A stretch of 64,000 nt of DNA from Aphelocoma coerulescens (Eukaryota; Chordata; Aves; Passeriformes; Corvidae): positions 2,108,001 to 2,172,000 of the forward strand of contig NW_027183804.1 of the NCBI RefSeq assembly GCF_041296385.1. Direction: 5' to 3'. Shown piece after piece: positions 10,579 through 22,009 of this stretch. Position 1 is the stretch's first letter; every line of letters begins with the position of its first letter. The notes beneath the pieces are model-generated. The model made no database searches. It was not told where the DNA came from and saw only the letters and a list, made by a program, of their open reading frames with translations. Position numbers and translations under genes: made by a program.

Positions 10579-11049
10579 GTGCCTTGGATTTCAGAAAGCC
10601 AAAGATTCTGGTTCACCCTGTGCCCCCCATGCGCTGCCTCGTCCTGTGGAGTTCACATTAACGAGCTGAATCGATTATTAGAAGAAGCAGCAAATGATAC
10701 TGTTAAAATATCCAACAGCACATCCTGTGAGCTCCAACAAACACGAACGGGGGCTCTGCAGACCCGCATGGCCTTGGATTATCTGCCTGCTGGCCAAGGA
10801 GGAGCCTGGGCTATTCTAGGACAGGAATGCTGCACTGTTATCAGTGATGGGTTTGAAGTCCAACAGTCAGGAATCACCTCGATGGAAAGAGCAGTGGAAG
10901 AGTGGCAGAAAGAAGCAAATTCTCCTTGCTGGGATTGGCTTTGGGGCTGCCAAACTGGAGGCTGCTGCCAAATGCATTTGTGGCAGTCACTGTCATCACT
11001 GCAGTGTGAGCACTTGGTGTGTTATGATTCCATGTTAGAGCTGTTGTGA
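10579..11049 (+). pseudogene. ERV Env transmembrane-subunit remnant
   Basis: The 156-residue ORF shows the heptad-like region and QTRMALDYL followed by a cysteine cluster, as in gamma-type retroviral Env ectodomains. The first cysteine of the conserved CX6CC motif appears replaced by tryptophan (GGAWAILGQECC). No clear membrane anchor follows. It lies just upstream of the 3' LTR, as env should. Broken and probably non-functional. Confidence 0.65.
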
Positions 11050-11318
11050 CACTTTGTGCTGGGAAATAGAGCACTGAGACTTGTCTAAAAAGAGACACAG
11101 TCTCTAGAAAAAGGGGGATTTGATAAATAACAGAGAATAGCAACTAATGAGGCTTGTTTTAAAAGGAATGTGAATTATAGCTGTGAGTGATGACCTTGAG
11201 CAGCACTTAAAGACATCACCTCTTGTTCTCCAATTTTGCCTAATACCTAAATCTAAGACCCTGTTACTGAAAGAATTGTTATGAAGGTTGTAGTTCATCT
11301 CTAGGTCAAAGGAGCAAT

Positions 11319-12054
11319 TGAAGTTCCAAGGCCTGAACACCAGGCCCTGAGTAAGGCCTGAACAAGAGGCCCTGGGCCAAAGCTGACCTCCTGATGAACC
11401 TTCCAACCAAATGTTATCTTTGTATCCCACTCATTAACTCATTAACAAAGTACTATTAACAATATGTTCTATGTACCTGTGCATTGGTGAAACACAGATT
11501 TACCTTTCTGTATTTAGAAACCGGACAAGGCCACATCTGGCCTTGTTTGGGGCTGTATGGTCAAAGTCAGCTCCCTTGGCTCCTCCTTGAGCCCTGGCCA
11601 GGCTTAGGAGGAAGCCAAGAGGAGGATGAAAGCAGATGTTCCCGCACTGGAAGTGCTGTCAGTTTGTTTCTCCAGCACTGTCAAAGCTGGGCCCTCTCGC
11701 AGCGGGGTTGGAGCCTCAGCTGTGGCTGGAGGCAGCTGCAGGAATTCCCAGTGTCCGGGAGTGGCTCTGCAGTCCTTGGCTGGGACAGCTTCCCGCAGCT
11801 GATGGGTGGCTCTGGGTGATGGTAAAGTCTGAGGGTCCCTGGGGCTGGATCTTGGTTAATCACTGCAGGCAATCTTTGGCACTGATGATTGGGGGCATTG
11901 CTGAGCTGCTCCTGCTGTGATTCTTTGCTAATGATTATGTGCTTTGCTGAGCTTATGCTTTTGTGACTCTTTGCAGATTTGCATTCTATAAATTGCACAA
12001 TTCCTTCAGTTGGTGTCTGTGTCTTTGGTGCTGACCCTGCCCACCAGCAAAACA
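11319..12054 (+). mobile_element. 3' LTR of the degenerate ERV
   Basis: Direct repeat of the 8,460-9,157 LTR with several indels. The five bases flanking the pair do not match, so a target-site duplication was not confirmed. Confidence 0.8.
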
Positions 12055-12099
12055 GGGCCCCATCCTGCCTGAGTGTTACCTGGGAAGACAAAAACCCTG

Positions 12100-12410
12100 A
12101 CTCCAAATGTCCCCCCTTCCTCCTTGTTCCCCCACTTTATACACTGGCCATGATGTCCTGTGGTCTGGGATATGCCTGGGGTCAGTTGGGGTCACCTGTC
12201 CTGGCTGTGACCCCTGCCAAGCTCCCCTGCACCCCCAGCCCCTCCCCAGCGTGGCCGGACGAGGGGCAGGAAAGGCCTTGGCTCTGTGCAAGCTCAGCAA
12301 GAACAAAACCATCTCCGTGTGAGCCACGCTGTGCTCAGCACAGAGCCAAACACAGCCCCAGAGAAAGGCCTGGCAAGGAAATTCCCTCTGCCCCAGCCCA
12401 CAGCAGCACC
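12100..12410 (+). mobile_element. Probable LTR fragment of another avian ERV
   Basis: The segment with GGATATGCCTGGGGTCA and AAGGCCTTGGCTCTGTG resembles the end of a widespread avian LTR as I remember it. No second LTR or internal region is seen here. Confidence 0.4.
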
Positions 12411-12860
12411 CCATGGCCACCCACCATCACCACGGCTCCACGGGTTCCTTTCCATGCCCCCGGCCCTGGCCACGGGACCTTGGGCTGGTGGCCACGGCAG
12501 CCGACTGTGGCCCAGGGCTCTGTGCCCGTGTCCATGGCAGCAGTGCCCGGCCACGGGCCCTGAGTGCAGGTGAGCGTGCCAATCCCCATGGCAGCGGGGC
12601 CAAGCGTTGGTGTCCGTGGCACCAAAGTGAGGAACGGGTCCCTGTGGCCGCTGCCGTGGCACCTGAGGGCATCAGCGAGTGTCAGTGCAATTGTAGCTGG
12701 CACCAGCCCCGGCACCGCTCTGTCCTGAGGGCTGCCATGGCAGCCGAGGGCAGCCACAGGTCTGCGGGCAAGTGGCCACGGACCCTGAGTGCAGCAATGG
12801 CTCCTGGGGGGGTTTCCGAGGGAACTGGAACTGATGAGGGTTGCCATGGCATCCAACCCC
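12411..12860. other. G+C-rich imperfect repeats, no gene
   Basis: Irregular repeats of CCATGGCAGC- and GTGGCC-containing units lead into the CRE-like minisatellite. ORFs on both strands are low-complexity and show no domain. Confidence 0.5.
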
Positions 12861-12861
12861 T

Positions 12862-13695
12862 GGGATGTCACACAGCCACCCTGGGATGTCACACAGCCAC
12901 CCTGGGATGTCACAACCACTCAGTGATGTCATAGTCTGCTATAGGATGTCAGACCTCTGCCCAGTGATATCATAGCCATATCTGTGATGTCACAGCTCAC
13001 TCTGAGATGTCACATAGCAACCCTGTGATGTCATAGCCACTCTGTGATGTCACACCACCTGTGATGTCACAGTCATCTCTGTGATATCACACAGCTGCTT
13101 TGTGATGTCACAGCTGACTCTATGATGTCACACAGCCACCCTGTGGTGTCACAACCCACTCTGTGATGTCACAGTCTGTTCTGGGATGTCACTCGACCAC
13201 TCTGTGATGTCACAGCCCTGTCTGTGATGTAACAACTCTGCGCTGTGATGTCACACCAGCACCCTGTGATGTCACCATTGCTCTGTGATGTCATAGTCTG
13301 CACGATGATGTCTGACCTCTGCCCTGTGATGTCATAGCCCAAGCTGTGATGTCACAGCCCTACTCTATGATGTCACAGCACCACTCTGTGAGGTCACAGA
13401 GCTCTGTGATGTCACAGTAGACTCTATGATGTCATACAGCCACCTTGTGATGTCACAACCCACTCTGTGATGTCACAGCCTCTTCTGGGATGGCCCAGGC
13501 CTCTCTGTGATGTCACACCCATACCCTGTGATGTCACAGCCCGCTCTGTGATGTCACACAGCCACCCTGTGATGTCACAACCCACTCTGGGATGTCACCG
13601 CCTGTTCTGGGATGGCCCAGCCCTCTCTGGGATGTCACACCCATACCCTGTGATGTCACAGCCCACTCTGTGATGTCACACAGCCCCTTTCTGAC
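12862..13695. repeat. Minisatellite carrying a CRE-like octamer
   Basis: About 40 units of roughly 16-24 bp follow the theme CTCTGTGATGTCACAGCC. The octamer TGATGTCA occurs exactly about 25 times, with near variants in most other units. TGATGTCA is one transition away from the CRE/ATF site TGACGTCA. No ORF is convincing here. Confidence 0.93.
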
Positions 13696-13734
13696 ATCAC
13701 AGCTGCTCTGTGGCTCTGTGACACAGGCACAGAG

Positions 13735-14100
13735 GTGGTACCAAAACTTCAGTGAAACAAAACCTCCTCAGCACCAGCGCAGCACGAAGCAGCAGCATTC
13801 TTTATTGGGCCGGATGCACGAGGGGAGAGCCCCTCCCAAAGTCGTGTGTGCCGAGTTCAGGAATGTTCCTGTTTGCAGACTGTGTTTCACAGACACATTC
13901 CCAGACTGTCCCACAAGAAACACACACACGAGAATCATTGCCCCAAAATCATTGCATATTTCCCCCACCCCTTTGCACATCCCTTCTTCTGCCCTGGGGG
14001 TCTCTTTGGGGGTCCCTGGTGGTCGGTGACCCCAAAGCCAGCCCTGACTGCCCGGTGAACTGGTGAAAGTTGGCACACCTGGGCTGGTTGCTGCCCACAG
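13735..14100 (-). mobile_element. 3' LTR of the gamma-like ERV (minus)
   Basis: Read on the minus strand, the block follows the Env C-terminus and carries AATAAA (plus-strand TTTATT at 13,801-13,806) near its end. Boundaries are approximate and no 5' partner is present. Confidence 0.55.
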
Positions 14101-15730
14101 AATCAGCCTTGTGCGGTTCCATGGCCAGTGGCTTTTGGAGAAGAAGCATTGTATGAACCCACCAGGTGCAAACGGTTTTTCATCTGGCAAATTTCCCCCC
14201 CTTGGAGGGTTGGGAAGCTTCTCTTCCCTTCAAGCCTTCGTAAGCCTCACTCTGCTCCTTTACTCACATCCCACGAGTTGCTCAGCTGCTTTCACAACCA
14301 TGTTCTTTACACAGCTGAAAGCAAGTGTCAGAAGCACAAGTATTGCTGGGATCCCAGTTAGACTTTGCAAAAGTGAGGCCAACCATCAGTCAGGGGAAAT
14401 CTATGTCCTTTAAATATTTTATCCAACCAGTTACTGTCTAACCCTCCCCTTAATTCCCTGCTGGATGCAGCAACCGATTTTATCCTCTCTACCCGATCAT
14501 CCAATCCAGCATTACATTTGGAATGTGCACACAACAAGTGTTGCTGTTCCAGTTCAAGAATCCACATACTCCCTGTCCATGTAACAGCAATAGGGCTAAA
14601 GCCAATCTGCTCTGTAAGGTCATTTTAGCTGTGGCTGGCAATTGTTCCTTTGTTTCAGCAAACCCCAAAGGAGCTGCATTCCCTAAAGTTTCCATCTGCA
14701 GAGCCCAATGGTGTGTGGCTGGTCTGTTCCTAAAGGCAGATCTTTGCGGAGCAGGGATGGATTCTAAAATCCATCCCGCTGTAGTTCCCGCACTGGGATG
14801 TTTCCAAGTTCCATCCCCTTTAACCTTTCCCCACAGTCGGGTTCCCGGTGGTGACTCCTTGCACGAGGGACGGAACGTTAATACCCCCAGTGTCCACGGT
14901 GCTCCTGATTCTCCCAGGGCCAAATGTGTGCTCCAAATTCCATCACTTCCCACCCATCCTGGGGCTCCTAAGGATCTGACCGTGTCCTGCTGACACTCTG
15001 TGCCTCTCCAAGGCTCGTTGTTTGTTGGCTGAGCCCAGGTGTCCCTGAGAAAGGCAGAATCATTTCTACAAGCACAGCCCAGCCTCAGAGCCTGGGCCAC
15101 AGCCAGGAGCCGCTGGACCTCAGCATTCCAAACAGCTCAAGTGTCTGTCCCAGGGCAATCCCACTTTTCCTTTGTCCTGGGATCCTTTGGCCTTGACCTT
15201 GTTCAATCAGGATATTTTATACCCACCTGTCCACCTGTAAGGGGTCCTGTGGGAGGCCTGGGCTCCCTTCCCAGCCCAAACACCCCTGAACTGGCTGGAA
15301 ACATTCCCATTGTCCTGTCTGAGGGTGATTCCATACTGCTGGAATTTGACAGCTCCAGGGGGTATCAGTGCAATCTGTCAGCTGATCAATATTTCCTGAG
15401 GTAATTTCCAGATCCGGTTTGGAAATGTTACAATTCTCAGCACTATTGTTCTGATGTGCCCATGGTAAGGAATATTCTCCTTCCATCCCTGTCCAGGTGC
15501 CCTGGGTGCTATTTCCTTCCCACACGTGTTCCCAGATTTTTGTCAAATTGCTGACTGAAGCTCCCCACAGAACTGGATTTTCTGCAGAGGTTGGTGTTGG
15601 CAAACAAGCTGTTACAGGGGTCACATTCTGTCATCTGCCAACACCTTGCACTGACTTTGAAAACCGCATTTCCCTTCCCCGAAGTCAGGAACATCGTTTC
15701 TATTATTATTATAAATACACAATTATTGAT
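14090..15730 (-). pseudogene. Gamma-like ERV env remnant (minus)
   Basis: The minus-strand ORF at 15,624-15,217 looks like a surface-subunit fragment with several N-linked glycosylation sites and scattered cysteines. The ORF at 15,100-14,489 contains a QSRLALALLL segment followed by a cysteine cluster ending in CC, as in gammaretroviral transmembrane subunits. Reading continues in a shifted frame to about 14,090. Frames are broken several times, so no intact Env is encoded. Confidence 0.65.
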
Positions 15731-15849
15731 CATCTTCATCCAGATCCAATAAATAGTATCCCCTTAGAAAATCCTATTCAATACCTAAAACAATAGGATT
15801 GATGTAACAACCCCCAAACTCCACGGTGTCAGTCTTGTTTCTGCTGTGT

Positions 15850-17170
15850 TTAATGTGTGCTCGCTGGTTTTACCCACATGTCATGAACCCCGAGTTTGAT
15901 TCCTTCTACCTTGAGTGCAGGGTAGGTTACCAGGAGGACTTGAGATGGTCCCTTCCACTTTGGCTGGATTGTTCCAAAATTCCAGGTTCTGATGCACACC
16001 GCATCTCCTGGTTGGAAAGGATGTACAGGCGAGTCCAGCCCAAATGATCTGTTGAGAACCATGCACCTTTTAAGGCTTACAAGAGTTAGTCCCAGTGCTA
16101 TTAAATATTCATTTCAGCAAAACTTCTGAGCCTTCCCTTGTCTTGTTGGTGCCACATGGGAAAGCTTCTGGCCATCCAGAAAAAGGATCCACCAATGCCA
16201 AAATGTGCCAGTCCCCCTTCTGCCTGGGCAGTTCTGCAAAATCAGTTGGCCAAAATCACCTGGTGATTCCCATTTAACCAGCCCTGGAGGCAGCCTTCTT
16301 CCTTCAAAACCAATCCCAACTTTCTCAACAACTGATCTATTGTTTTTTGCCATTTTTGTGCTTACTGGATGCCTTTGTAAACTGGCCACCATATTCTCCA
16401 TTTCCTCATGTGTTTCCTGATGTTTGAGTTCCGTTCTACATTAATTGTGGAGCTACAATTACCTGCCCACACGGGGTTACCAATCACCTGCTGGGATTTT
16501 CCGGAGCTGCTGCTGCTGGGGCTGACTGCCTGTCCTGATCACTGGAATCTGGTTTTTGTTGCAGAACATTCCACTTTTTGCCAGGTATTAGTGCAAGGAG
16601 AGCTTTTTCAGCACCCTCTTGAGCTGTTTGGTCAGCCAATGGATTCCCTGGATTAACTGGGGAGTCTCCAAACCCATGGGCTTTACAAGGGCATCAGGGC
16701 CACTTCTTTTGGCTTTGGCACACTCTGCAGTAGGTGACTGATTTCTTGTTGTACTCACTGGAGACCTCTGTGCCCTTTCCTTCCATGTGGCTCCCTGGAC
16801 GTGTATTATTCCAAACCCAGAGTTCAAATCAGTCCATATGTTCACCCTTTGTCCTTCAGTGATTTCTAGGAAAGGTCATTCATTCTGCTTTTTGTGCTGC
16901 TGTGTTCAAAGCTAAAGCCTGGGCTTCTATGACCTGGGTCGAGGTTGCCACTGCACACCCAGCTGCCCGTTTCCCATCCGTACCACGCTGCTCCCACCAG
17001 GGTGCAGGTCCAGTGCTGGCTCCTGCATGGGATTGCTGTGGAGGTCCCAGAGTCTGCCAGAACACACTTGTTCCATGGATCCCAGGCAGTCATGGAACAA
17101 AGACTCCAACCCTCCTCTTAGAAGGGACTCGAACACTTCCCTGTTCCAACCTTGGGTACCTTGAACCAAA
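15850..17170 (-). pseudogene. Gamma-like ERV pol remnant (RNase H and integrase, minus)
   Basis: From high to low coordinates: an RNase H end (16,845-16,588) with NIWTDLNSGFGIIHVQGATWKE-like content and broken reading upstream to about 17,150; a degraded integrase core (16,401-16,114); and an integrase C-terminal domain (16,062-15,850) with FQPGDAV and WKGPSQVLLVT. Several frameshifts interrupt it. The element is 5'-truncated at a polypurine microsatellite near 17,215. Confidence 0.75.
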
Positions 17171-17221
17171 CCCTGCAAAGCTTTTGCTGCACCTTACAGG
17201 CAGGTCAACAGTTTACACCAG

Positions 17222-17521
17222 GAAAGGGAAAGAGGAAAGGTAAAGGGAAAGGGAAAGGGAAAAGGAAAGGGAAAGGGAAAGGGAAAGGGAAAGGGAAAGG
17301 GAAAGGGAAAGGGAAAGGGAAAGGAAAAGGAAAAAGGGAAATGGAAAGGGAAAGGGAAAGGAAAAAGGAGAAGGCGAAGGAGAAGGAGAAGGAGAAGGAG
17401 AAGGAGAAGGAGAAGGAGAAGGAGAAGGAGAAGGAGAAGGAGAAGGAGAAGGAAAAAGGGAAAAGGGAAAAGGAAAAGGAAAAGGAAAAGGAAAAGGAAA
17501 AGGAAAAGGAAAAGGAAAAGG
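17222..17521. repeat. Compound polypurine microsatellite
   Basis: About 300 bp of nearly pure purine: (GGGAAA)n, then (GGAGAA)n, then (GGAAAA)n. The Lys/Glu/Gly ORFs across it are artefacts. Confidence 0.97.
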
Positions 17522-17639
17522 TGCCTTTATCTTACCAGGGATCTTTCTCTGATTTCTTTTGGAGCAGGGATCAAAGGTTCTCCCCAGAATCCTTCAGTGC
17601 TGCCTGCAGGTGCTGCCATCCCTCAGATCTGTTGAAATT

Positions 17640-18030
17640 CAAGAGGATGAGGCCACGGGGTGTCCCAATGGTGCCTTGGTTCCATGGGCCCCACAGTGTA
17701 ACCATGGTGTCCTTGGTTCTGCAGTGTCACAATGGACCCTTCATTCCATGAGGCCCCACAGTGTGGCAATGGTCCCTTGAGTCCATGAGGCCCCACAAGG
17801 TCACAATGGTCCCTTGGTTCCATGGCCCCGCACTCTCACAATGCTCTCCTTGGCTGCACAAGGTCCCGGAGTGGCACAAGGGTCTCCTTGGTGCAGAGAC
17901 CAGGGCAGAAGGGTTCCACAAGGCCCCAGCGTGTCACAAGGATCTCTTTGGATCTGCAGTGGCAGAACTGACCCTGGGTTACACGAGATCCTCCTGTGTC
18001 CCAAGGGCTCCTTGGTTCCACAGGGCCTGA
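17640..18030. repeat. Minisatellite of CCATGAGGCCCCACAGTGT type
   Basis: Roughly 30-50-bp units combine GGTTCCATG, GGCCCCACAGTGT and CACAATGGTCCCTT. The reverse complement of the same unit makes up the arrays at 28,736-28,880 and 30,262-30,860. Confidence 0.85.
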
Positions 18031-18850
18031 TTCTCTGACACTTCAGAGATGGTGTTGGACAGTTTCTATTTTCCTGCAGTTTGGTGACGGAAGGAGCACG
18101 CTGGGCAGAGCACGGAGATGCTGCTGCTGTCTGCTCAGGGGAAAGGGCCCAACAAGGCTGAGGGGCTGGGAGGCTGCTGGAAGGGCCGTGCCCCACATGG
18201 TGCAGCTTTCCTGGGAGGGAGGGAACAGCAGGAGAGACACGCACTGCCCCACAGAGCAGCTGGGCAGGGGGACACTGGGCATGAGGAGGAGGAAATGTCC
18301 CTCCCAGGGCAGCGCTGGGGCAGGAGAAGCACCCAGAGGGAGGAGGAGCTCAGGGCATGTGTGTGTGCCCAAGGCACAGAGGGTGAGGCTGGGCACAGCT
18401 CAGGCCAGGGCTGGCAGTGGCCGGGCAGAGCTGGCGGGGCAGCGAGATGGGAGTGTGCAGCCTGCAGGGACACAGCAGCAGCGGTGGGACAGTGCAGGAC
18501 AAGCTGTGCTGGACATGGCCAAGGGCCCTGGCAGGGCTGGCAGTGCCCAGGAGAAGCCAAGCCTTGGTGCCCTGGGGCACAGCAGCGTCTGTGCCACCAA
18601 GGGCTGGGAGGAGACACCTTGTCCTGAGGCCCTGGGGCCTCCTGGCACAGCCCCAGCAAGGCTGGGCACTGTCAGCCCCTTGTCCTGCCCTCAGCATCCC
18701 CCCACATCCCAGTGGCCTCAGGGATCTGCTGCAAGGAGTCCCTGGGGAGCCTTGGTCAGGAATGGCCCTGGGGGGCTCCTGAATGCTCCCAGGGACTGCA
18801 GGGTTTTCAAAGGACTTTGGCTTTGGCTTTTGCCTGGGAGTCTTTCTTTC
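18031..18850. other. Intergenic, no gene recognised
   Basis: A 290-codon plus-strand ORF (17,996-18,868) and several minus ORFs overlap here. All have the biased composition of G+C-rich shadow frames, with no domain or splice pattern. The right end abuts an inverted relative of the PIM 3' flank. Confidence 0.45.
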
Positions 18851-18854
18851 CTAG

Positions 18855-19050
18855 CAGGTGTTATCTAATAAAAACAAGAGAAAAAAGAAAAGAACCAGAA
18901 AAAGTATGAGAGATAAAACCCCAATGTGGAGTGAAAAGTCTTCTGCAACTTTGGATTCAGAGGGAATTGATATTTTTTTAAAAGACAACTGTGTTATTTA
19001 CAACTGTGATATTTTTTTTGTTTCATTCAGAACTTACATTGTTTTCACTC
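18855..19050. repeat. Inverted relative of the PIM 3'-flank repeat
   Basis: The reverse complement of this block aligns by eye with 7,090-7,270. Shared features are a segment like ATATTTACAAAT..GTTGTCTTTT, then GACTTTTCACTCCACATT, then a T-rich tail. Confidence 0.65.
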
Positions 19051-19290
19051 CTTCCTTCCTTCCTTCCTTCCTTCCTTCCTTCCTTCCTTCCTTCCTTCCT
19101 TCCTTCCTTCCTTCCTTCCTTCCTTCCTTCCTTCCTTCCTTCCTTCCTTCCTTCCTTCCTTCCTTCCTTCCTTCCTTCCTTCCTTCCTTCCTTCCTTCCT
19201 TCCTTCCTTCCTTCCTTCTGAATTCCTTCCTTCCTTCTGAATTCCTTCCTTCCGAATTCCTTCCTTCCTTCCGAATTCCTTCCTTCCCTA
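19051..19290. repeat. (TTCC)n microsatellite with TTCCGAATTCC tail
   Basis: Pure CTTC/TTCC repeat to about 19,217, followed by units interrupted by GAATTCC. Confidence 0.98.
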
Positions 19291-19591
19291 AAAAGCCACT
19301 TCTCACCCCATGGAAGGGGTGCAAAGCAGCAGGATCCCCTCCCAGTTGGGGTCCTCTCACCCTCTCAAAATGTGGGGACCTCGCCTCAGTCCCACAAATT
19401 GCAGAGGTTTTCTGGCACCTGCCCCAAATTCAGTGCAACCTCCCAGAAGCCACTTAGAGGCCCCAAAATTGTCAAAAAGCACCAGGAGCCTCCCCAAAAG
19501 CAGCTCCTGGTTTTCCTCCCTGAAATGCCCCACTCCAAGCGGCAAAACCACCCCATCCCTTCCAAACTTCATCCCACCCCAACAATGCCAT

Positions 19592-19946
19592 CCCCATCCC
19601 ATCCCATCCCATCCCATCCCATCCCATCCCATCCCATCCCATCCCATCCCATCCCATCCCATCCCATCCCATCCCATCCCATCCCATCCCATCCCATCCC
19701 CATCCCATCCCATCCCCATCCCATCCCATCCCATCCCATCCCATCCCATCCCATCCCATCCCATCCCATCCCATCCCATCCCCATCCCATCCCATCCCAT
19801 CCCATCCCATCCCATCCCATCCCCATCCCATCCCATCCCATCCCATCCCATCCCATCCCATCCCATCCCATCCCATCCCATCCCATCCCATCCCATCCCA
19901 CCCCATCCCACCCCATCCCATCCCATCCCATCCCATCCCACCCCTC
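19592..19946. repeat. (ATCCC)n pentanucleotide microsatellite
   Basis: About 350 bp of ATCCC/CCCAT with occasional CCCC and CACCC variants. The complementary (TGGGA)n occurs again at 51,572-51,670. Confidence 0.98.
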
Positions 19947-21485
19947 CTGGACACCAATTCCCCTTCTGTGGCTCCTGACTCCCCACAGCCGGGCCTTGGG
20001 GCTGACGGATCGAGCCATTTGGGGCTGCCATCGACACACTGGGGCTGGCATTGAGTTTATTGGAGGCCCCCGCTCAATCCCTCCATCCCAAATGGCAGCT
20101 TGGAACCTCTCCTCAGCCCTTGCTGTGCCCATGGGCTCACCTCAAGTCCCAAAATGAGAGCCAGGGCCCCACAGCCCATTCAGAACCTCTCAACATTGCC
20201 AGAAACAGCAGCATCCTTCCCAAAATGGGCTCCCCACATCCCTGACAATAGGTCCCCCTTCCAAGTACCAGAGCCCCCCTCTCAGAACCCCTCCCGAAGC
20301 ATTGGGGGGACCCCAAAACTGCCTCAGGAACGGGACATACCCTGACATCCCTTCAGGAATGGGGGATACCCCAGAACCCACTGAGGAACGGGGTCCCCCC
20401 GGCCTCATCATGCGCAGCCTTCAGCTGGCTCAGCCAGAGCCCATCCCGCCCTCAGCAGCCCCAGCCCAGCCCAGCCCTCCTGGGCAGGAAGCCCCAATGG
20501 CCGAGCCGGCCTGGGACACTTGCAGGGATGCGGGGGCAGCCGCAGCTTCTGGGGCCAGCCTGTGCCAGGCCCTGAGCGCCCTGCCAGGGAACCATTGCTG
20601 CCCCACATCCCATCTCAGCCTGCCCTCGGGCAGCGGGAAGCCGTTCCCTGGGGCCCGGCCCCGCAGGCCCTTGGCAAGAGTCTCTGTCCCCCAGCAATTG
20701 CTGCTCCTCCCTGCTGCGGGGCCCGAGCTGCAAGTTGATTTTCTGCCGCTGGCCCCGGCCCAGCCCCGAGCCAGGGCCAGCACCTTGCAAGAACTGCCCC
20801 CAGCAGAGCTGTTCCCTCCTGCAGTAGTTACACCTGCACACCCACAGCGCCTGAGACTGCAAGCAATGAGCATTCCCTGGGCACATGTGCAGCCCAAGCA
20901 GCTCGAGGACAGCCTTGCAGCAGGACTGCTCTCAGCTGAGCCAAAAAGGCCCCTCTGGCAGCTGCAGGGCCATTGCAAAGGGCAAGGGCCAGAGCCTGGG
21001 CCCACGGGGGAGGAAAGGGCTCTGAATTCCCCTGCCCTGGCACAGAAACCCTGTTCCCAGGCTGCTTCCCACACAGGATTCCTCTGGAGGGCTGCGGAAA
21101 GCTGAGAGGCAGCTCTGGCTTCTCCACTTTTCCTGTGCTAAAGCTGCCTGGCAGAAGAAATGGAGGGACAGCTCTGGTGGCACAATCCCTCCCGGCCCAG
21201 GGCACAGCGCTGGGAAGGTCTTTCCGTGCCGAGGCTTTGCTGCGGCCAAGGAAAGCTCCTGGCTCAGGGTCACCTTTCCTGCGGGGCCAGACCCCCCGAG
21301 TGGCCCAGCAGCAGCAGAGAATTCCAGCACAGCCCCGGCACGGGCAGGGCGGCCCTGGGCGGGCTGCGGGAGCCGGCAGCGCCTGAGCTCAGAGCAGCTG
21401 AGCCCGGGGGCTCTTGGCCAAGGCCGAGGCCCAGCGAGCATTTCTCAGGTCGCAGGGCGGCCTGGAAAGGTGCTGGGGGGGATCA
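19947..21485. other. No gene recognised; part resembles zinc-finger/MHC flanks
   Basis: The part at 20,310-20,450 resembles 26,750-26,880: both have a graded run of GGGACCCCAAAACT-type sequence followed by GGTCCCCCCGGCCTCATCAT. The rest, including a 267-codon plus ORF at 20,302-21,105, shows no domain I recognise. Confidence 0.4.
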
Positions 21486-22009
21486 TTCACCCCCCAGTGC
21501 GGTCCCAGTGGCTCCCAGGATTTCCATGTCCGTGCTCCCAGCGCTGCTGCCAGCCCTGATCCGTGGGGATGGGAATGTCCCGCTCCCTTCCCGGGGCAGG
21601 CTCACACCTGAGCCAGGTGTGCAGGGCAGGACCTTGCCCTGAGCCCAAGTCCTGTCCCCCCTGCAGGATCTGCTTCCCATCGGCCTCTTCCTCCTGCGGC
21701 CCCAAGCCCAGCTCGGTGCTGAACGAAGGGCGCTGGGCCGGGGTCATCCCCCGGCGGGGGCTGCGCACCCCCTCTGCCCCCTCCCCAAATTCCCTCCCGG
21801 GGCAGCAGGGGCTGGCTCAGGAGCCCTGTGGGCAGGGAAAAGGGGGTGACACCGGGATGGGGGGGGTCACACACGCTCTGGGGGGACACACACGGCCCCT
21901 GGGGACCCCCCCTCACCTTCTCCTGCAGTGCCAGGAGGATGAACCCCAACATGGAATCCCCGACCACCAGCAGCATCTTGGGGGTGGGGTCTGGTGGCAG
22001 CTTTGGAGT
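21486..22009 (-). pseudogene. MHC class IIB-like transmembrane exon and 3' region, copy 1
   Basis: The minus-strand block 22,009-21,917 is bounded by a CCCCCAG acceptor and a GTGAGG donor. It encodes PPDPTPKMLL followed by a hydrophobic stretch (MLGFILLALQEK). This layout resembles the class II beta transmembrane exon, whose family consensus reads roughly SKML.G.GGFVLGL. The sequence below it (to 21,486) is shared with the 31.6-32.1 kb copy and may be the old 3' region. No beta-2 immunoglobulin exon was found nearby, so this is a fragment. The identification rests on motif resemblance only. Confidence 0.5.

Noticed and set aside
8455..12059. Target-site duplication for the ERV with two LTRs
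   Set aside because: The bases flanking the two LTRs (GTCCC and GGGCC) do not match, and the 5' boundary is blurred by a CR1-like fragment.
12862..13695. Possible CRISPR array
   Set aside because: Direct unit variation without constant repeats and unique spacers, no cas genes, and a vertebrate genome context; it is a minisatellite.
17152..17751. 199-codon Lys/Glu/Gly-rich ORF
   Set aside because: Translation of a compound polypurine microsatellite.
19357..20157. Long ORFs of repeating HPIPS and GMGWD residues on both strands
   Set aside because: Frames through the (ATCCC)n microsatellite.
20302..21105. 267-codon plus-strand ORF
   Set aside because: G+C-rich, Ala/Pro/Leu-biased, overlaps equally long minus ORFs, no recognisable domain.
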